Of a stretch of DNA of 64,000 nt, positions 7,269-14,997 are shown piece by piece. A program made the position numbers and the translations under genes. Source of the DNA: Micromonospora sp. WMMD980 (lineage in GTDB: Bacteria > Actinomycetota > Actinomycetes > Mycobacteriales > Micromonosporaceae); NCBI RefSeq assembly GCF_029626035.1, contig NZ_JARUBE010000003.1, positions 1,736,001 through 1,800,000 on the forward strand, given 5' to 3'. Within the stretch, counting starts at the first letter, position 1. Every line of letters begins with the position of its first letter. The notes under the pieces are model-generated. The model was not told the DNA's origin and made no database searches. It worked only from the letters and a program-made list of their open reading frames with translations.

Positions 7269-8744
7269 TCAGCGCACCGCGTTGTACGCGTCGACCACGC
7301 CGGCGCCGTAGAACCCGTTGCGGTTGCCGCCGGAGCAGGTCGCGTCGTAGGCGTTCGGACCCGTCGGGATCAGCGGCACCGGGTTGTAGACGCCGGACGG
7401 GCAGGACTTCGCCACCGCCATACGCTCCAGGAACGACGAGAGCTGGCCCGGGGTCATGCCCGGGTGCGCCGATAGGGCCAGCGCCGCGACGCCGGTGGCG
7501 TGCGGGCCGGACATCGAGGTGCCCTGCTTGTAGCCCCACCCGTTGGTGCGGGTGACCGTGTTGAAGGTGGTGGACAGGATGCCGTCGGTGGACGTCGAGC
7601 GCGCGCCCTGGGTCCGGAACCGGGTGTCGCCGCCCGGCGCCGTCACGTCGATCACGCCCTGGCCGTACGAGGAGTAGTAGCTCTTCTCGCCGGTCGGGCC
7701 GACCGCGGCGACGGTCACCACGCCGGGCACCTCGGCCGGCAGGTCGAGGCAGGCGTTGGTCAGGTTCGCGCGGTCCTCGGGGGTGCCGTTGTTCGGGCTG
7801 CCGGTGTCGGTGATCTTGTGTGCGAGGTCGTAGTTGGAGTTGCCGGCGGACGCCACGTTCAGCACGCCCTTGGACTGCGAGTAGCGGATCGCCCGCTGCA
7901 CGGCCTGCCACACCGGGCGCTGCCGCGCGTCGTTGCGGCAGTTCAGCTCCCACGGGTCGATGTAGTAGCTGTTGTTGGTCAGCCGCATGCCGTGGTCGGC
8001 GGCCCAGAGGAATCCGCAGACCGCGGCCTCCGGGAAGATGTAGCCGTCGTCGTTGACCACCTTGACGGCGGCGACCTTGACCCCGGGCGCGATGCCGGTG
8101 ACGCCGACGCCGTTGACCGCGGCGGCGATGGTGCCGGCCACATGGGTGCCGTGGTCGCTGGTGGTCGGGTTCCAGGCCGCCTCGGCGGTGTCGGTGACGC
8201 CGCCGACGCAGGACGTGCTCCTGTCCTTGGCGATCTGGGTCGCCAGGTCGGGGTGGCTGCTGGAGATGCCGCTGTCGAGCACGCCGACGACGACGTCCGG
8301 GCGGCCGGTGGTCACCGCGTGGGCCTGCGGGAGGTGGATCATGTCCATGTCCCACTGCTGGCCGTAGAGCGGCTCGCGGGTCGGGTCGGCGGTGGCGTCG
8401 GGCGTGGCCACCTCCACCGTCTCGCCCTCGTCGAGGGCGGTGCCCAGGCCGGCGGTCGACGCGACCGACTGGACGCCCGCGCCGGCCACCTGCGCGGCGA
8501 AGGCCGGGTTGGTGGAGCGGACGACGAGCACGCCGATCTGGTCGTAGCTGGCCACGACCGTGCCGTCGGCGGCGGCCACCCGGGCGGCGGCCTTGCCGGT
8601 GGAGGCACCCTGCGGGGCGAGGACCAGGTAGGAGGTGTCCGGTCCGCCGGCCGCCGCCGGCGACGGCACGCCGGTCAGGGCGAGGCCGGCGCCGAGCGCC
8701 GCGGCGGACGCGCCGGCCAGTGTCTTGCGACGAAGGTTCTTCAC
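7269..8744 (-). CDS. secreted S8 subtilisin-like serine protease
   Basis: 491 aa from GTG 8744, 5 nt after GGGAG; the longer frame to 8831 would bury the signal peptide. The order is: Arg/Lys-rich signal peptide with Ala-rich h-region (1-32), inhibitor-I9-like propeptide (about 35-110), then a peptidase S8 domain with catalytic Asp in GVLDSGISS, His in SDHGTHVAG, oxyanion Asn in ASAGNSN and Ser in GTSMSGPHATG. It is a broad-specificity extracellular protease. Several Cys pairs (SCVGG, NCRND, ACLDL, SCPSG, ATCSGG) suggest disulphides. It is monocistronic, divergent from a membrane protein, with a palindrome in its leader region. Confidence 0.95.
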   Translation of the reverse strand: MKNLRRKTLAGASAAALGAGLALTGVPSPAAAGGPDTSYLVLAPQGASTGKAAARVAAADGTVVASYDQIGVLVVRSTNPAFAAQVAGAGVQSVASTAGLGTALDEGETVEVATPDATADPTREPLYGQQWDMDMIHLPQAHAVTTGRPDVVVGVLDSGISSSHPDLATQIAKDRSTSCVGGVTDTAEAAWNPTTSDHGTHVAGTIAAAVNGVGVTGIAPGVKVAAVKVVNDDGYIFPEAAVCGFLWAADHGMRLTNNSYYIDPWELNCRNDARQRPVWQAVQRAIRYSQSKGVLNVASAGNSNYDLAHKITDTGSPNNGTPEDRANLTNACLDLPAEVPGVVTVAAVGPTGEKSYYSSYGQGVIDVTAPGGDTRFRTQGARSTSTDGILSTTFNTVTRTNGWGYKQGTSMSGPHATGVAALALSAHPGMTPGQLSSFLERMAVAKSCPSGVYNPVPLIPTGPNAYDATCSGGNRNGFYGAGVVDAYNAVR

Positions 8745-8814
8745 ACGTACTCCCAGGGGCCGATCCGGTCCGACGAGCAGGCTGCTCGCCGTTGCCGGTT
8801 CAGCGTCGGGCCGA

Positions 8815-8839
8815 CCTGTGGTGTTACACACACCACAGG
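8815..8839. promoter_or_regulatory. 9-bp inverted repeat upstream of the subtilase
   Basis: CCTGTGGTG and CACCACAGG flank a 7-nt spacer about 70 nt before the protease start. The perfect symmetry and position suggest a dimeric repressor or activator site. No regulator gene is adjacent. Confidence 0.5.
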
Positions 8840-8941
8840 CCGCCGGGCGTCGCGCGTCAGACCGTCGCCATCAGCGCGGTCTCCCGCCCGGCGGCCACGA
8901 GCCCGCCCGGGTGCCGTCGGTGGGGCAGCGCGAGGTGGCAT

Positions 8942-8968
8942 CGACCCGGCAGAATGTCCGCCGGGTCG
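8942..8968. promoter_or_regulatory. inverted repeat around a -10-like box upstream of the membrane protein
   Basis: CGACCCGGC and GCCGGGTCG (9 bp each) flank AGAATGTCC. The left arm and spacer contain CAGAAT, a possible -10 box about 40 nt before the ATG at 8995. It could be an operator or an early hairpin. Confidence 0.4.
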
Positions 8969-8994
8969 GGGTGGCCCGTGCGGAAGGGGTGGGC

Positions 8995-9324
8995 ATGTCG
9001 ACGGTGGTACGAGGGCTGCGCGAGGCGCTGGTGCTCTTCGTGATCGCGGTGGTGGTGATCGCGGTGGCGGTGGGCGTCTGGGTGGCGATCAGCGGAGGCG
9101 ACTTCACGCACCGGTTGGGTGTGGCGTTCCTCCTGGTCGGCGGCCTGATCGGGATGACCGGCGACCTGACCCTGAGCCGGATCGGCATGCTGCCGGCCCG
9201 GTCCACGTTCGGCCTCGCGCCGGAGCGGGCGGACGGCGGCGGCGGCCGGGTGCTCACCGGCATCGGCATCTTCCTCTTCGTCTCGATCCCGCTGTTCGTG
9301 GTGGGGATCCTGCTGATCACCTGA
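8995..9324 (+). CDS. small three-helix membrane protein, unknown function
   Basis: 109 aa. Three hydrophobic helices are evident: about residues 10-32 (ALVLFVIAVVVIAVAVGVWV), 42-62 (GVAFLLVGGLIGMTGDL) and 88-109 (GIGIFLFVSIPLFVVGILL), separated by short polar loops with a Gly-rich stretch before the last. I do not recognise the family. It lies divergent from the subtilase and directly before the LigD-type polymerase, 44 nt away. ATG 8995 is chosen because the frame upstream lacks coding character. Confidence 0.75.
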   Translation: MSTVVRGLREALVLFVIAVVVIAVAVGVWVAISGGDFTHRLGVAFLLVGGLIGMTGDLTLSRIGMLPARSTFGLAPERADGGGGRVLTGIGIFLFVSIPLFVVGILLIT

Positions 9325-9355
9325 GCGGATGCCCGCGCGACGCCGCCCGGTGCCC

Positions 9356-9361
9356 TACGGT
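9356..9361 (+). promoter_or_regulatory. -10 box TACGGT, leaderless start of the LigD-type gene
   Basis: TACGGT lies 7 nt before GTG 9369. The spacing supports GTG 9369 rather than GTG 9360 as the start. Confidence 0.5.
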
Positions 9362-9368
9362 GTTCTGC

Positions 9369-10343
9369 GTGGCGTCCGCGGCGGCCGAGGAGATCCGGGT
9401 GGGGGAGCGGCTGGTCCGCGTCTCCAGCCCCGACAAGCCCTACTTCCCGGAGCGCGGGCTGAGCAAGCTGGACGTGGTGCGCTACTTCCTCGCCGTCGGC
9501 GACGGCATCCTGCGCGCCCTGCGGGACCGGCCCACCATGCTGGAGCGCTGGCCGCGCGGCGTGTTCGAGGGTGCCACGGTGGCCACCCGGCAGACGAACA
9601 AGGGCGACGCGTTCTACCAGAAGCGGCTGCCGGCGGGCGCGCCCGACTGGGTGCGCACCGCGCACATCACGTTCCCCAGCGGCCGGACCGCCGACGAGGT
9701 GGCACCGAGCGAGCTGGCGGTGGTGATCTGGGCGGCCAACCTGGGCACGCTGCGGTTCCACCCGTGGCCCGTGTCGAAGGCCGACGTGGAGCGCCCCGAT
9801 CAGTTGCGCATCGATCTCGACCCGATGCCGGGGGTGGACTTCGCGCAGGTGGTGCCGGTGGCCCACGAGGTGCGGGCGTTCCTGGCCGAGCTGGGCATGG
9901 AGGGTTACCCGAAGACCACCGGTGGGCGCGGCATCCACGTCTACCTGTCGATCGAGCCGCGGTGGAGCTTCGGCGAGTGCCGGCGGGCGGTGCTGGCGCT
10001 CGGCCTGGAGATGCGGCGCCGGCGGCCAGACCTGGTCACCACGACCTGGTGGCGCGACAAGCGCGACCGGCCGGTCTTCGTCGACTACAACCAGATGGCC
10101 CGCGACCACACCATGACCTCGGCGTACTCGATCCGCCCCACCCCCGCGGCGCTGGTCTCGGCGCCGCTGGAGTGGGCCGAGCTGGACGACGCCCGGCCGG
10201 AGGACTTCGACGTGCTCAGCATGCCGGCCCGGTTCGCCGACCGCGGAGATCCGCACGCCGGCCTGGACGGCCGCCGGCACTCGCTGGAGCCGTTGCTGGA
10301 ACTGGCCGACTCCGCGGGCCTGGAGTCACCGCCGGAGCGCTGA
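9369..10343 (+). CDS. LigD-type DNA primase/polymerase domain protein
   Basis: 324 aa; only the 3' third of a much longer open frame is coding. It is an archaeo-eukaryotic primase-type polymerase as in bacterial non-homologous end joining: LSKLDVVRYF, the metal-binding pair in RIDLDPMPG, the TTGGRGIHVY motif (catalytic His), and the late acid in VFVDYNQMARDHTMTSAYS with RPTPAALVS. It would add nucleotides during break repair. The ligase and nuclease modules of full LigD are absent and no ku gene is nearby, so it is one of the stand-alone polymerase paralogues common in actinomycetes. Confidence 0.92.
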   Translation: MASAAAEEIRVGERLVRVSSPDKPYFPERGLSKLDVVRYFLAVGDGILRALRDRPTMLERWPRGVFEGATVATRQTNKGDAFYQKRLPAGAPDWVRTAHITFPSGRTADEVAPSELAVVIWAANLGTLRFHPWPVSKADVERPDQLRIDLDPMPGVDFAQVVPVAHEVRAFLAELGMEGYPKTTGGRGIHVYLSIEPRWSFGECRRAVLALGLEMRRRRPDLVTTTWWRDKRDRPVFVDYNQMARDHTMTSAYSIRPTPAALVSAPLEWAELDDARPEDFDVLSMPARFADRGDPHAGLDGRRHSLEPLLELADSAGLESPPER

Positions 10344-10348
10344 CCGGC

Positions 10349-10855
10349 TCAGGCCCAGGGGCTCTGCGTGCCGTCGAACTCCTCGAAGACCAGCCAGGTG
10401 CGGGTGGAGAGCACCCCGGCGATGCTCTGCACCCGGTCCAGCACCACGTCCCGCAGGGTGGCGTTGTCCGGCGCGCGGACCAGCGCCAGCACGTCGTGCT
10501 CGCCGCTGAGCAGCGCCGCATGCTCGATGTAGCGCACCTGGGCCAGCTCCGACGAAACCTCCCGCCAGGTGTTCTGCTCGATCGTCAGCGCGATGTACGC
10601 CGAGGTGCCCAGCCCGGCCGGCTCCGGCGCCACCCGTGCGGTGAAGCCGGTGAGTACGCCGTCGCGCAGCAGCCGCTCCACCCGGGCGTACGCGTTGGTG
10701 CGCGAGACGTGCACCCGCTCGGCGAGCGTGCGGATGGAGAGCCGGGCGTCGGCGACCAGCTCACCCAGGATCCGCCTGTCGACCTCGTCGAGCGGCCCGG
10801 CCGAACGTCCCGTTCCGCCCGCCCCGCCCGGTGTGGCGCCGGTCTCCTGGCTCAC
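10349..10855 (-). CDS. bkdR: Lrp/AsnC family regulator, probable BkdR
   Basis: 168 aa from GTG 10855, 8 nt after GGAGG; GTG 10864 is possible but overlaps that site. The N-terminus has an Lrp helix-turn-helix (LDEVDRRILGELVADARLSI, TLAERVHVSRTNAYARVERL). The C-terminus is a RAM/AsnC ligand domain with YIALTIEQ and GEHDVLALVRAPDN. It diverges from the branched-chain 2-oxoacid dehydrogenase genes, as bkdR does in Streptomyces, and probably regulates them in response to a branched-chain amino or oxo acid. Confidence 0.88.
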   Translation of the reverse strand: MSQETGATPGGAGGTGRSAGPLDEVDRRILGELVADARLSIRTLAERVHVSRTNAYARVERLLRDGVLTGFTARVAPEPAGLGTSAYIALTIEQNTWREVSSELAQVRYIEHAALLSGEHDVLALVRAPDNATLRDVVLDRVQSIAGVLSTRTWLVFEEFDGTQSPWA

Positions 10856-10897
10856 CCCGCTCACCTCCCGCTGCCATTCGTCCCGCGTTCATCGCGG

Positions 10898-10913
10898 ATG
10901 TTGAGTCAATCAT
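10898..10913. promoter_or_regulatory. imperfect palindrome in the bkdR-bkdA intergenic region
   Basis: ATG-TTGAGTCAA-TCAT, centred on TTGAGTCAA, lies between the divergent genes. It is AT-richer than its surroundings and fits an Lrp-type operator. The target regulator is inferred from position. Confidence 0.45.
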
Positions 10914-10960
10914 CCCTGGGCAGGAGCATAGGGCCACCACACGTCCAGGAGGTCCCCGCC

Positions 10961-12133
10961 GTGACGACCACACCCCAGGCGGTCCGCAGGGCATCCCCGC
11001 GTACCCGCCGGCCGGCCACCCCGGCCGCCCCCGACCCGACGGCCGGCCTGCTGCCGCAGCACGAGCCGGTCCGGCTGCTCGACCCGGACGGCACCGCGCT
11101 ACCGGCCCGTGACGACTACCCCGAGCCGCCGGTCGAGGCGCTGCGCGAGATGTACCGGCGGATGGTCGTCGGCCGCCGCTTCGACACCCAGGCCACCGCG
11201 CTGACCAAGCAGGGCCGCCTCGCCGTCTATCCGTCCGCGCGCGGCCAGGAGGCCTGCCAGGTCGGCGGCGTGCTCGCGCTGCGCGACTCGGACTGGGTCT
11301 TCCCCACCTACCGGGAGTCGCTGGCGCTGACCGCCCGCGGCCTCGACCCGGTCGAGGTGCTCACCCTCCTGCGCGGCGACTGGCACTGCGGGTACGATCC
11401 GGCGGTCACCCGCACCGCGCCGCAGTGCACCCCGCTCGCCACCCAGACCGTGCACGCCGCCGGGCTGGCCTACGGCGAGTCCTACCAGGGGCGCGACACC
11501 GTGGCGCTCGCGTTCATCGGCGACGGCGCGACCAGCGAGGGCGACTTCCACGAGGGCGTCAACTTCGCCGCCGTGTTCAAGGCCCCGGTCGTGTTCCTGG
11601 TGCAGAACAACAAATACGCGATCAGCGTGCCGCTGTCCCGGCAGACCGCCGCGCCCAGCCTGGCCTACAAGGGCGTCGGCTACGGGGTGCCCAGCGAGCA
11701 GGTCGACGGCAACGACCCGGTGGCCGTGCTGGCGGTGCTGAACCGCGCCGTCGCGCACGCCCGCGCCGGCCAGGGCCCGTACCTGGTCGAGGCGCACACC
11801 TACCGGATGGAGCCGCACACCAACGCCGACGACCAGACCCGCTACCGCGACGCCGAGGAGGTCGAGGCGTGGCGCGACCGCGACCCGATCGCCCGGCTGG
11901 AGGCCCACCTGCGGTCCCGGGGCGTGCTCGACGACGCCGCGGTCACGGCGGTCGCCGAGGAGGCCGAGGCGTACGCCTCGGCGCTGCGCCGGCGGATGGA
12001 CGAGCAGCCCACGGTCGACCCGCTCAGCCTCTTCGACCACGTCTACGCCGAGCCCACCCCGCAACTGGTCGAGCAGCGGGAACTGGTCCGGGCCGAGCTG
12101 GCCGCGGCCCGCGACGAGGAGGGGGACGCCTGA
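10961..12133 (+). CDS. bkdA: branched-chain 2-oxoacid dehydrogenase E1 alpha
   Basis: 390 aa with a GTG start 7 nt after a perfect AGGAGGT. The thiamine-diphosphate motif begins at FIGDGATSEGDFHEG and ends at VFLVQNN, the classic GDG-x26-NN. Other family blocks are YPSARGQEACQVGG, FPTYRESLAL and the phosphorylation-loop region VEAHTYRMEPHTNADD. With E1 beta it decarboxylates the 2-oxo acids of Val, Leu and Ile to feed acyl-CoA starters for branched fatty acids and polyketides. The stop overlaps the bkdB start by one base. Confidence 0.96.
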   Translation: MTTTPQAVRRASPRTRRPATPAAPDPTAGLLPQHEPVRLLDPDGTALPARDDYPEPPVEALREMYRRMVVGRRFDTQATALTKQGRLAVYPSARGQEACQVGGVLALRDSDWVFPTYRESLALTARGLDPVEVLTLLRGDWHCGYDPAVTRTAPQCTPLATQTVHAAGLAYGESYQGRDTVALAFIGDGATSEGDFHEGVNFAAVFKAPVVFLVQNNKYAISVPLSRQTAAPSLAYKGVGYGVPSEQVDGNDPVAVLAVLNRAVAHARAGQGPYLVEAHTYRMEPHTNADDQTRYRDAEEVEAWRDRDPIARLEAHLRSRGVLDDAAVTAVAEEAEAYASALRRRMDEQPTVDPLSLFDHVYAEPTPQLVEQRELVRAELAAARDEEGDA

Positions 12134-13137
12134 TGGCCGCCGTGACCATGGCGAAGGCGCTCAACGCCGCGCTCGCCGACGCGCTGCTCGACGACGAGCG
12201 GGTGGTCGTCTTCGGTGAGGACGTCGGTCAGCTCGGCGGCGTCTTCCGGATCACCGACGGGTTGCAGGCCCGCTTCGGCGACAAGCGCTGCTTCGACACC
12301 CCGCTCGCCGAGGCGGGCATCGTCGGCTTCGCGGTCGGCCTGGCCATGTCCGGGCTGCGACCCGTGGTGGAGATGCAGTTCGACGCGTTCGCCTACCCGG
12401 CGTTCGAGCAGATCGCCTCGCACGTGGCGAAGCTGCGCAACCGGACCCGGGGCGCGCTCAGCGTGCCGATCGTGATCCGGGTGCCCTACGCCGGCGGCAT
12501 CGGCGGGGTGGAGCACCACTGCGACTCGTCCGAGGCCTACTACGCGCACACCCCCGGGCTGAAGGTGGTCACGCCGGCCACCGTCGACGACGCGTACTCA
12601 TTGCTGCGCGCCGCGATCGACGACCCGGACCCGGTGGTGTTCCTGGAGCCGAAGAAGCTCTACTTCGCCAGCGCCGAGGCGGAGCTGCCGGCGCGCACCG
12701 CCCCGATCGGCACGGCGGTGGTTCGCCGGCCCGGCACCGACGCGACGCTCGTCGCGTACGGCCCGGCGGTGCCGGTGGCGCTGGCCGCGGCGGAGGCGGC
12801 CCGCGAGGAGGGTTGGGACCTGGAGGTGGTCGACGTGCGCAGCATCGTGCCGTTCGACGACGCCACCGTCACCGAGTCGGTCCGCCGTACCGGCCGGTGC
12901 GTGGTGATCCAGGAGGCGCAGGGCTTCGCCGGTGTCGGCGCCGAGATCGCCGCCCGGGTGCAGGAGCGCTGTTTCCACGCGCTGCACGCCCCGGTGCTGC
13001 GGGTGTCCGGGCTGGACATCCCGTATCCGGCGCCGATGCTGGAGCACACCCACCTGCCGTCGGTCGACCGGGTCCTGGACGCCGTGGCCCGGTTGCAGTG
13101 GGACGACCAGCCCGACACCCGGTGGGTGGCGGCATGA
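12133..13137 (+). CDS. bkdB: branched-chain 2-oxoacid dehydrogenase E1 beta
   Basis: 334 aa. The transketolase pyrimidine domain begins with MAKALNAALADALLDDERVV and VFGEDVG, followed by FDTPLAEAGIVGFAVGLA and EMQFDAFAYPAFEQ. The C-terminal transketolase domain contains ATLVAYGPAV, DVRSIVPFD and a late active-site region LDIPYPAPMLEH. It forms the heterotetrameric E1 with the preceding subunit. The start is coupled to bkdA (TGATG) and the stop is shared with the bkdC start (ATGA). Confidence 0.96.
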   Translation: MAAVTMAKALNAALADALLDDERVVVFGEDVGQLGGVFRITDGLQARFGDKRCFDTPLAEAGIVGFAVGLAMSGLRPVVEMQFDAFAYPAFEQIASHVAKLRNRTRGALSVPIVIRVPYAGGIGGVEHHCDSSEAYYAHTPGLKVVTPATVDDAYSLLRAAIDDPDPVVFLEPKKLYFASAEAELPARTAPIGTAVVRRPGTDATLVAYGPAVPVALAAAEAAREEGWDLEVVDVRSIVPFDDATVTESVRRTGRCVVIQEAQGFAGVGAEIAARVQERCFHALHAPVLRVSGLDIPYPAPMLEHTHLPSVDRVLDAVARLQWDDQPDTRWVAA

Positions 13138-13274
13138 GCGAACGCACCGAGCGCAGCGAGGGCCGTGAGCGCGTGCCCGGCCGGCCCGGCATGAGCGAAC
13201 GCACCGAGCGCAGCGAGGGCCGTGAGCGCGTGCCCGGCCGGCCCGGCATGAGCGAACGCACCGAGCGCACCGAG
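13134..13274 (+). repeat. 57-bp direct repeat spanning the bkdC start
   Basis: Two identical 57-bp copies (13134-13190, 13191-13247) and a partial third (from 13248) each begin with the ATG of MSERTER. The period is a multiple of three, so the frame is kept and three start codons result. Confidence 0.92.
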
Positions 13275-14723
13275 CGGCCCGACACGAGCGCGACCGTCGG
13301 GACCCGCGACTTCCTTCTGCCCGACCTGGGTGAGGGGTTGAGCGAGGCGGAGATCGTCGAGTGGCGGGTCGCGGTCGGCGACGTGGTCACTGTGGACCAG
13401 ACCGTGGTCGAGGTGGAGACCGCCAAGGCCGTCGTCGACGTGCCCTGCCCGTACCCCGGTCGGGTCGTGGCGCTGCACGGCGCGGCCGGTGAGGTCCGTC
13501 CGGTCGGCCAGCCGCTGATCACCATCGCCGCGCTCGACGGCGAGGACGCCGCGGACCCGCACGCCACCTACCGCGAGGAGGAGCGGGCCGGCTCCGGCAA
13601 CGTTCTGATCGGGTACGGCACCGGGCACGGCGGCCCGGGCCGCCGGCGTCGCCGGCCCCGCCTGTCGGTCGCCCCGGAGCCCCGCACGCCGGCCCCGGCG
13701 GACTCCGGCTCCGGTCCCGTATCGCCGGCCGGCTCGTCGGCGGTGACCGGCGTTTCGCCCGGCGCGTCGGCTCCGGACGGCTCGCCCGCACCGGCGGGCC
13801 GGGCCTCCGACCCGGCGCGGACCGGTGGCCCGGCCCCGGCGCCGCTGGTCATCTCGCCGATCGTGCGGCGGCTGGCGAAGGAACGCGGGGTCGACCTGGC
13901 GTCGCTGCGCGGCACCGGCCCCGGTGGCGTGATCCGCCGGTCGGACGTGGAGACGGCCCTGTCCGCCCCGGCGGCACGGCTGGCGGCGGTGCCGGACGCG
14001 CCGGACGCGCAGTTCGCCCCGACCGGCGACGGTGACGTGGTCGTCCCGCTGACCGGCATCCGCAAGGTCATCGCCGACAAGCTCTCCCGCAGCCGGCGGG
14101 AGATCCCCGAGGTGACCATCTGGGTGGACGTGGACGCCACCGGGCTGCTGGAGACGCGCACCGCGATCAACGCCGCGACCCCGGCCGCGCCGGTGAGCAT
14201 CCTGGCCCTGCTGGCCCGGATCTGCCTCAGCGGCCTGCGGAAGTATCCGCAGCTCAACGCGCGTGTCGACACGGCGGGCGAGCGGATCGTGCAGTCCGCC
14301 GGGGTGCACCTGGGCATCGCCGCGCAGACCGACCGTGGCCTGGTCGTGCCGGTACTGCGCGACGCCCAGCGGCTCACCACCGCCGAGCTGGCCGGCGCGC
14401 TGGCCGAAACCACGGCGGCGGCCCGGGCCGGCACGCTGCCGCCCGCCCGGCTGACCGGCGGCACGTTCACGCTCAACAACTACGGCGTGTTCGGGGTGGA
14501 CGGCTCCACCCCGATCATCAACCACCCGGAGGCGGCGCTGCTCGGCGTCGGGCGGATCGTGGACAAGCCCTGGGTCGTCGACGGTCAGCTCGCGGTCCGC
14601 AAGGTGACGCAGCTCAGCCTCACCTTCGACCACCGGGTCTGTGACGGCGGTGTGGCGGGTGGCTTCCTGCGCCACGTGGCCGACTGCGTCGAGCGGCCCG
14701 CTCTGCTGGTCGCCAACGTCTGA
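13134..14723 (+). CDS. bkdC: branched-chain 2-oxoacid dehydrogenase E2 (lipoamide acyltransferase)
   Basis: 529 aa if read from the coupled ATG. Residues 1-47 are a 19-residue repeat (MSERTERSEGRERVPGRPG) present twice plus a truncated third copy. A lipoyl domain (about 60-135) follows with the lipoylated Lys in VETAKAVVD, then a Pro/Ala linker, the E3-binding domain (ISPIVRRLAKERGVDL and RGTGPGGVI) and the catalytic domain ending in LTFDHRVCDGG with His. It transfers the acyl group to CoA. Starts at 13191 and 13248 are also ATG, so the mature N-terminus is uncertain. No E3 gene is adjacent. Confidence 0.95.
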   Translation: MSERTERSEGRERVPGRPGMSERTERSEGRERVPGRPGMSERTERTERPDTSATVGTRDFLLPDLGEGLSEAEIVEWRVAVGDVVTVDQTVVEVETAKAVVDVPCPYPGRVVALHGAAGEVRPVGQPLITIAALDGEDAADPHATYREEERAGSGNVLIGYGTGHGGPGRRRRRPRLSVAPEPRTPAPADSGSGPVSPAGSSAVTGVSPGASAPDGSPAPAGRASDPARTGGPAPAPLVISPIVRRLAKERGVDLASLRGTGPGGVIRRSDVETALSAPAARLAAVPDAPDAQFAPTGDGDVVVPLTGIRKVIADKLSRSRREIPEVTIWVDVDATGLLETRTAINAATPAAPVSILALLARICLSGLRKYPQLNARVDTAGERIVQSAGVHLGIAAQTDRGLVVPVLRDAQRLTTAELAGALAETTAAARAGTLPPARLTGGTFTLNNYGVFGVDGSTPIINHPEAALLGVGRIVDKPWVVDGQLAVRKVTQLSLTFDHRVCDGGVAGGFLRHVADCVERPALLVANV

Positions 14724-14757
14724 CACCCCGCCCCTGAGCGGTCGAGGTCGGGACCGG

Positions 14758-14811
14758 GGAGATCTTGGTACGAGTGTGCCCCTCCGGGGGCCGTTCCGTA
14801 CCAAGATCTCC
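14758..14811. terminator. long perfect inverted repeat after bkdC
   Basis: A 15-bp arm (14758-14772) pairs perfectly with 14797-14811. The loop holds a second hairpin (GCCCC with GGGGC, 14778-14791). It lies 34 nt after the bkdC stop and has relatively AT-rich arms (AGATCTTGGTAC), unlike the other terminators here. It may be a terminator or a dispersed repeat. Confidence 0.7.
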
Positions 14812-14953
14812 GCCGGCCTCATCAGGTGGAACCGACCGGTGAGCGGCAACCCGGACGATCGGGCCGGGGCAATACCGTTCCGGTCGTCGTCCGCCCATGC
14901 TCCGCAGCCGTTTCCGAGCAATTCCGCCGAAGGTGCCACCCCGTGACGCCCGG

Positions 14954-14968
14954 CCTACAGAATGTAGG
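14954..14968. promoter_or_regulatory. CCTACA-GAA-TGTAGG palindrome before the L,D-transpeptidase
   Basis: A perfect 6-bp inverted repeat with a 3-nt spacer lies 29 nt before the ATG at 14998. It overlaps a TACAGAAT stretch that could serve as a -10 box, so it is a plausible operator for the cell-wall enzyme gene. Confidence 0.45.
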
Positions 14969-14997
14969 CGAGGGGGTTCGGAAATGGGGGGCGAAAT

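Noticed and set aside
7500..9359. Upstream two thirds of the long plus-strand frame ending at 10343
   Set aside because: It runs antisense through the subtilase and then out of frame over a membrane protein; only the part from 9369 has polymerase motifs and its own promoter-like box.
10898..10930. Standard -35/-10 promoter (TTGAGT and CATAGG) for bkdA
   Set aside because: The spacing of about 18-19 nt and weak -10 match are not convincing; the palindrome alone was reported.
13134..13274. 57-bp repeat as a transposon footprint
   Set aside because: No terminal inverted repeats, no target duplication beyond the unit itself, and no transposase; slippage of a coding unit explains it.
12660..14939. 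759-codon minus-strand frame over bkdB and bkdC
   Set aside because: Low-complexity shadow of the bkd operon with no recognisable domain.
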